Assembly (NCBI RefSeq): GCF_024172095.1 | Contig: NZ_JAMZDX010000009.1 | Location: 124,001-188,000 of the forward strand | Origin: Kitasatospora cinereorecta | GTDB taxonomy: Bacteria; Actinomycetota; Actinomycetes; Streptomycetales; Streptomycetaceae | DNA length: 64,000 nucleotides | Reading direction: 5' to 3' | Part shown: piece by piece, positions 60,487 to 64,000 of the stretch | Numbering within the stretch: position 1 is the first letter of the stretch | Layout: each line of letters starts with the position of its first letter | Notes under the pieces: generated by a model | Seen by the model: only the letters and a program-made list of their open reading frames with translations | What the model was told of the DNA's origin: nothing | The model's database searches: none | Program-made: the position numbers and the translations under genes

Positions 60487-60529
60487 GGCGCCCGGCTCCG
60501 CCGCCGAAAGCGTGGCGGAGCCGGGCGCC
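60487..60529. terminator. 16-bp perfect-stem hairpin between lamin-tail and signal peptidase genes
   Basis: Arms 60487-60502 and 60514-60529 (GGCGCCCGGCTCCGCC) pair perfectly around an 11-nt loop, between convergent stops. Confidence 0.85.
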
Positions 60530-60545
60530 GTTGCGTTCCCGCAGG

Positions 60546-61340
60546 TCAGGGCGTACCAGCGGGGTGGGAGCCGATTCCGGTCCGCGCGAAGGTGTCGGGG
60601 ATCGGCAGGGTCCTCCAGCTGCCGACCGGCCAGGCGACCACCATCGCACGGCCGATCACCTTGTCGACCGGCACGCTCCCCCCGCCGGGCTCGTCCATGT
60701 GGTAGCGGGAGTCCCGGGAGTCGTTGCGGTGGTCGCCCATCACCCAGATCGAGCCGGCGGGCACCGCCAGCGGGCCGAAGTTCCGGTCGCCGCAGGGCGT
60801 CGCACCCGGGTAGAGGTACGGCTCGTCCAGGGGCTTGCCGTTGACGTAGACCGGCCCGGTGCCCTGGCAGCTGACGGTGTCTCCGCCCACCGCGATCACG
60901 CGCTTGATCAGGTCCTTCTCGTCCGGTGACGGCAACAGGCCGATCCAACCCAGCGCGGACCGGACGCCGCGCACGGCGGGGTTGCCGCTCGGTTTCTGCG
61001 CCGGCTCGTCGCCCAGCCAGTCGGACGGGTCGTGGAAGACCACGACCTCGCCCCGGGACGGTCCGGATCCCAGGTGCGGGGTGAGCTTGTCGACCACCAC
61101 GCGGTTGCCGATCCCGAGGGTGTTCATCATCGACCCGGACGGGATGACGAACGCCTGCACCAGGAACGTCTTGATCAGCAGCGCGAGCGCCAGCGCGACG
61201 ACGACCAGGACCGGCGCCTCCTGCCAGAACGGCATCCGGCGCTTCGTCTTCGCCTTCCCCGGTGTGGTCGCGGCGGCCGGGTCGGACGCCTCCGCACTCC
61301 CGAGGCCCGGTCCGGCTCCTCCGGTCGCCTGGTCCCCCAT
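60546..61340 (-). CDS. lepB: Signal peptidase I
   Basis: A 264-residue type I signal peptidase. One N-terminal membrane helix (about residues 42-64) precedes the catalytic S70 in IPSGSMMNTL, and K147 lies in LIKRVIAVGGDTV. Other boxes are RGEVVVFHDP, VYVNGKPLDEPYL and WVMGDHRNDSRDSR. It cleaves Sec and Tat signal peptides outside the membrane. GGGAGG precedes ATG 61340. Streptomycetes carry several copies, often clustered near rplS; this lone copy with a short Gly/Ala head is probably an additional one (inference). Confidence 0.9.
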   Translation of the reverse strand: MGDQATGGAGPGLGSAEASDPAAATTPGKAKTKRRMPFWQEAPVLVVVALALALLIKTFLVQAFVIPSGSMMNTLGIGNRVVVDKLTPHLGSGPSRGEVVVFHDPSDWLGDEPAQKPSGNPAVRGVRSALGWIGLLPSPDEKDLIKRVIAVGGDTVSCQGTGPVYVNGKPLDEPYLYPGATPCGDRNFGPLAVPAGSIWVMGDHRNDSRDSRYHMDEPGGGSVPVDKVIGRAMVVAWPVGSWRTLPIPDTFARTGIGSHPAGTP

Positions 61341-61442
61341 GTCGCCTCCCCAGCGATGAACGGTCGGGACCATGATGGCGACCTGCGGCTGTGGCGGGCG
61401 TAAGCGTCCTGGTCGGCGGCCGGACCCGACTGGAACGTAATG

Positions 61443-61455
61443 ATCACCAGGTGAT
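61443..61455. promoter_or_regulatory. Palindrome in signal peptidase/lipoprotein divergent region
   Basis: ATCACCAGGTGAT is a perfect palindrome around a central A, followed at once by ATATTCAT, which could be part of a -10 for the lipoprotein gene at 61510. Confidence 0.45.
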
Positions 61456-61509
61456 ATTCATAGCGCCCTGTCACTCGCCCCACCCGCCGACCGACCTGTG
61501 AGGACCCTC

Positions 61510-62589
61510 GTGCCGAACGGCTCCCTTCGCGCGCGGCGCAGCGCCCAGCTCTCCGCCGCCTGCCTGCTCGCCGCGAGCGCGCTGGCGCTGAGCGGCTGCG
61601 CCAAGCCGGCGGACGACCCCCGCCGGGCCGCCGCCGCGGCGGACGGATCCGGGGCGGCGACCGCGGGCGCACCGGACGCGACGGCCTCGGCGTCCGGGAC
61701 GGCGTCCCCGTCGGCATCGGCTTCCCCGTCCGCGTCGGCGTCCGCCTCGGGCTCGGCCGCGGCGTCCCGTTCGGCGTCGCCGAACGGGACGGGGAACGCG
61801 CCGGCCGGTGCGTCGACGGCGCCCGGCGGCGGGCCCGGTGCCGCGCCCGCCGGTCCGCCGGCCGGAAGCTCCTCGGGCAGCGTGTTCACCGGGCTCGCCT
61901 TCGACACCTGCACGGCCCCGCCGCTCGCCACCATGACCGCCTGGCAGGGCACCTCGCCGTACGGTGCGGTCGCGGTGTACGTCGGCGGGAAGAACCGCGG
62001 CTGCGCGCAGCCGCAACTGACCGCCTCCTGGGTGCAGTCGGTCTCCGCCGCCGGGTGGAAGCTGATCCCGCTGTACGTCGGTGCGCAGCCGCCGTGCCAG
62101 ACCGGCAGCAGCCCGGAGAAGATCACCGCCGCCACCGCGGACTCGCTGGGCGCGGCCGACGGCGCCGACGCGGTCTCCAAGGCGTCCGCGCTCGGCATGC
62201 GGGCCGGCAGCACCCTCTACCTGGACGTGGAGGCGTACAACAGCGCCGACACCGCCTGCGGGGACGCCGTGCTCGCCTACACGCAGGCCTTCGACCGGGC
62301 GGTCGCGTCCCGCTCCTACCGACCCGGGTTCTACGGCTTCTCCTCCTCCTCGGCCGCCGGCATCGCGAACGCCGCCGCCCAGGGCAAGCCCGACCTGCCC
62401 GAGGCGCTCTGGTACGCGAAGTACGACGGCGCCGCCGACACCACCGGCAGCTTCCCCTTCGGCGCCGGACTCTTCGCCGGCCACCGCCGCGGCCACCAGT
62501 ACCAGGTCAACCAGCGCGAGACGTACGGCGGCGTCGCCCTCACCGTCGACCGCAACGCCTGGGACGGTCCGGTCGGCGTGACCGGCTGA
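61510..62589 (+). CDS. DUF1906 (GH25-like) lipoprotein
   Basis: A 359-residue lipoprotein. The lipobox is ALSGC with C30. A disordered Ser/Ala/Pro/Gly-rich linker (about 35-120) contains repeated SASPSASA-like units. The DUF1906 domain spans 125-355: GLAFDTCTAPPLATMTAW, AVAVYVGGKN, LIPLYVGAQPPC, GSTLYLDVEAYN and YRPGFYGFSS, the TIM-barrel pattern of a glycoside-hydrolase-25-like family. LDVEAY holds the acidic pair expected for catalysis. GTG 61510 has GAGG six bases upstream. It may act on cell wall or surface glycans. Confidence 0.85.
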   Translation: MPNGSLRARRSAQLSAACLLAASALALSGCAKPADDPRRAAAAADGSGAATAGAPDATASASGTASPSASASPSASASASGSAAASRSASPNGTGNAPAGASTAPGGGPGAAPAGPPAGSSSGSVFTGLAFDTCTAPPLATMTAWQGTSPYGAVAVYVGGKNRGCAQPQLTASWVQSVSAAGWKLIPLYVGAQPPCQTGSSPEKITAATADSLGAADGADAVSKASALGMRAGSTLYLDVEAYNSADTACGDAVLAYTQAFDRAVASRSYRPGFYGFSSSSAAGIANAAAQGKPDLPEALWYAKYDGAADTTGSFPFGAGLFAGHRRGHQYQVNQRETYGGVALTVDRNAWDGPVGVTG

Positions 62590-62627
62590 CGGTCCGTCGG
62601 TCCGCCGGTCGTCCTGACGTCCCGGCA

Positions 62628-62649
62628 CTGTTCGGTAGTGGTCGAACAG
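62628..62649. repeat. Inverted repeat in convergent gap
   Basis: CTGTTCG (62628-62634) and CGAACAG (62643-62649) pair across 8 nt in the gap before the winged-helix gene. Confidence 0.45.
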
Positions 62650-62680
62650 CTCGACGGCGGACCGGTGCGGCGGTGACCAT

Positions 62681-62700
62681 CGTGCTGCGCGCGCAGCACG
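62681..62700. terminator. 20-bp perfect palindrome in convergent gap
   Basis: CGTGCTGCGCGCGCAGCACG at 62681-62700 is perfectly self-complementary. It lies between the convergent DUF1906 and winged-helix stops, so it is probably a terminator. Confidence 0.6.
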
Positions 62701-62760
62701 ATTCCACCGTCCCTCCCCGAAGGCGAGGCAACCGTCATGGCACGGCGAACGTGGCATCGC

Positions 62761-63786
62761 CTACGGCGCGATCAGGGCCGATCCGGTCGACGGCTGAACC
62801 GCGAGGTCGTCCTGCAGCTGTGCATGGCCCTCGAGCAGGACGTGTCCAAGGTGCGTCACCACATGTTCCACCCGGCGGCCCTGCCGCTGTGTGGTGATGG
62901 CGCCCGCGGTGCGCAGTGCGGTGGCGTGCGCGCTGGCGGTGGGTGCGGTCAGCCCGAGGCGGCGGGCCAGTTCGGTGGTGCTGCACGGCTCCTGGCCGAC
63001 GGCCCGCAGGGCCCGGGCGCGCGCCGGGCCGATCAGCTCGGCCAGCCGGTCGGTCGCGGGCCGCTCGCGACCGACCGGCCCGCCGGAGGTCGGGTGGAGC
63101 AGCACCGGTGGCCGGCGGCGGACGAGTACGGCGTCGACCCCGTCCTGGACGAAGAAGTTCGGGCGCAGCTCCAGGCCGCGGCCGTCCAGGTCGACGCTCC
63201 GGTCCGGTCCGGCCACCGCGCACCGGAGCACGCCGTCCTCCTGCCAGACGGTCCGCGGGTGGAGCCCTGCCAGTACCGCGCCGATCCCGGCCTCGCCGGC
63301 GAGGTGGGTGCGGCGGGCGATGTCGGCCTGCAGGTGACGCTGGAGGTCGGGCCAGTCCGGGGCGAGACAGGTCTGGAAGACGGCCCGGGCGCCCTCGGCG
63401 AGCCGCCGCAGCCCGCGGGTGTCGCCCTCGCGGAGCTCGACGACGATGCGCGGCAGACCCCGCTCGGCGCCGTGCCCGGGCAGGGCCTGCCGCAGGTCGG
63501 CCGGGGTGGCGGCGAGCAGGGCGTCGAGCTCGTCGGCGAGCGTGCGGCGGCTGCTCGGGACATGGGTCACCAGGAAGTCCGGGATGCCGGCGCGGACGGT
63601 GTTCACCAGGTCGAACAGCGGGGCGGCGGCGTACGGCACGCGGCCGCGCATCCGGCGCCACCAGCGGTCGCGGCGGGCGCCCGACCAGGGGTGGGAGCCG
63701 GCCAGGGCGGTGACGACGTGGTCCATCGGTGAGACGACGAAGCGGGTGCGAGCGAGGTCCGGCACACCGAAGGTGACGGTCAGCAT
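62761..63786 (-). CDS. ArsR-type winged-helix regulator with large N-terminal domain
   Basis: A 341-residue protein. The N-terminal 240 residues (MLTVTFGVPDLARTRFVVSP, VVELREGDTRGLRRLAEG) resemble the domain found in many streptomycete ArsR/DUF5937-like regulators. The C-terminal winged HTH is LIGPARARALRAVGQEPCST, TELARRLGLTAPTASAHATA, LRTAGAITTQRQGRRVEHV. It probably senses a small molecule through the N-terminal part. GGGGGAA precedes ATG 63786. No target gene is evident next to it. Confidence 0.85.
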   Translation of the reverse strand: MLTVTFGVPDLARTRFVVSPMDHVVTALAGSHPWSGARRDRWWRRMRGRVPYAAAPLFDLVNTVRAGIPDFLVTHVPSSRRTLADELDALLAATPADLRQALPGHGAERGLPRIVVELREGDTRGLRRLAEGARAVFQTCLAPDWPDLQRHLQADIARRTHLAGEAGIGAVLAGLHPRTVWQEDGVLRCAVAGPDRSVDLDGRGLELRPNFFVQDGVDAVLVRRRPPVLLHPTSGGPVGRERPATDRLAELIGPARARALRAVGQEPCSTTELARRLGLTAPTASAHATALRTAGAITTQRQGRRVEHVVTHLGHVLLEGHAQLQDDLAVQPSTGSALIAP

Positions 63787-63915
63787 GGTTCCCCCAACAG
63801 CCCGGTCGGGCCGGTCCGCGCTGCTCGGCGGGACGGCCGTCGCCGGGCGGGATTCGCGACGGGTCGGGTCCACGCCGCGCGACCGGTCGGTGGCCACCTG
63901 GCCGGTGCTGCGGCG

Positions 63916-64000
63916 TCACCGGTCATCCTGGGCGGCAGCCGTCGCCCGCCCCATGGCGCGGACCTTGCGTTCGCTTGGCGTTCCGATCGTCCGTACGACG
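63916..64000 (-). CDS. Possible C-terminal fragment of a gene entering from the right edge
   Basis: A minus-strand frame open to the window edge reads VRTIGTPSERKVRAMGRATA-AAQDDR and stops at 63916. Its codons look moderately coding. The IGTPSERKVRAM segment faintly recalls a SecA N-terminus, but a stop follows, so it would be a short fragment or chance. Confidence 0.2.
   Translation of the reverse strand, partial: VVRTIGTPSERKVRAMGRATAAAQDDR

Noticed and set aside
62737..62766. ATG 62737 on the plus strand as a small gene
   Set aside because: It soon runs antisense through the winged-helix gene and has no coding character.

Overview
The window is chromosomal DNA of a high-GC actinomycete, most likely a Streptomycetaceae member (Streptomyces or Kitasatospora). 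Third codon positions are almost all G or C. GTG starts are common, secreted proteins are numerous, and it carries a snapalysin gene and a SapB-type lanthipeptide cluster. I read about 59 genes, including partial and doubtful ones, and three degraded genes. No tRNA, rRNA, CRISPR array or intact insertion sequence was seen.

Layout. 1-6.2 kb: membrane and secreted proteins (septum-formation family, phospholipase-D-like), a TetR gene with two operator-like boxes and a divergent small membrane protein, a ribbon-helix-helix/Fic-like toxin-antitoxin pair and a methyltransferase. 6.4-12 kb: a same-strand series of P-loop ATPase with a C-terminal HTH, 14-TM-type MFS pump, SRPBCC protein and carotenoid-cleavage-type oxygenase, with a nested inverted repeat before the pump. 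12-20 kb: small enzymes and three regulator/target pairs (LysR/DUF1330, MarR/esterase, TetR/DsbA-quinone reductase), the last two with clear operators. 20-32.8 kb: housekeeping-like and hypothetical genes (acid phosphatase, PadR/HAAS pair, EcsC, AhpD-like, VOC, condensation-like, cyclophilin, Nudix, GNAT, class III aminotransferase).

33.5-40.4 kb is the most distinctive region. It holds a LanKC synthetase, a 41-residue precursor below usual ORF length limits, and two ABC transporter half-units. The precursor has a class III leader motif and two S-x2-S-x3-C ring motifs, spaced as in the morphogen SapB. The transporter looks asymmetric: the first half lacks the Walker A Gly-Lys and the H-loop His, the second is canonical. 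No RamR/AmfR-like regulator lies nearby. Hairpins flank the precursor gene.

40.4-64 kb: SDR, LURP-one-like, a large membrane protein, MFS, snapalysin with a divergent LysR gene, L,D-transpeptidase-like protein, then a decayed patch (48.4-50.3 kb) with a stop-interrupted GNAT gene and an IS1380-type transposase remnant. After it come an HExxE secreted protein, lipoprotein, aldo/keto reductase, Tat-exported serine hydrolase, a DUF2236 (MpaB/latex-clearing-like) protein fused to four EF-hands, lamin-tail protein, signal peptidase I, a DUF1906 lipoprotein and a winged-helix regulator.

Two themes recur. At least eleven genes have a TANNNT-like -10 box ending 6-7 nt before the start codon, which points to leaderless transcripts. 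Convergent gene pairs are separated by long, near-perfect hairpins, one with a 29-bp stem. All functions are inferred from motifs and family knowledge; no searches were run.
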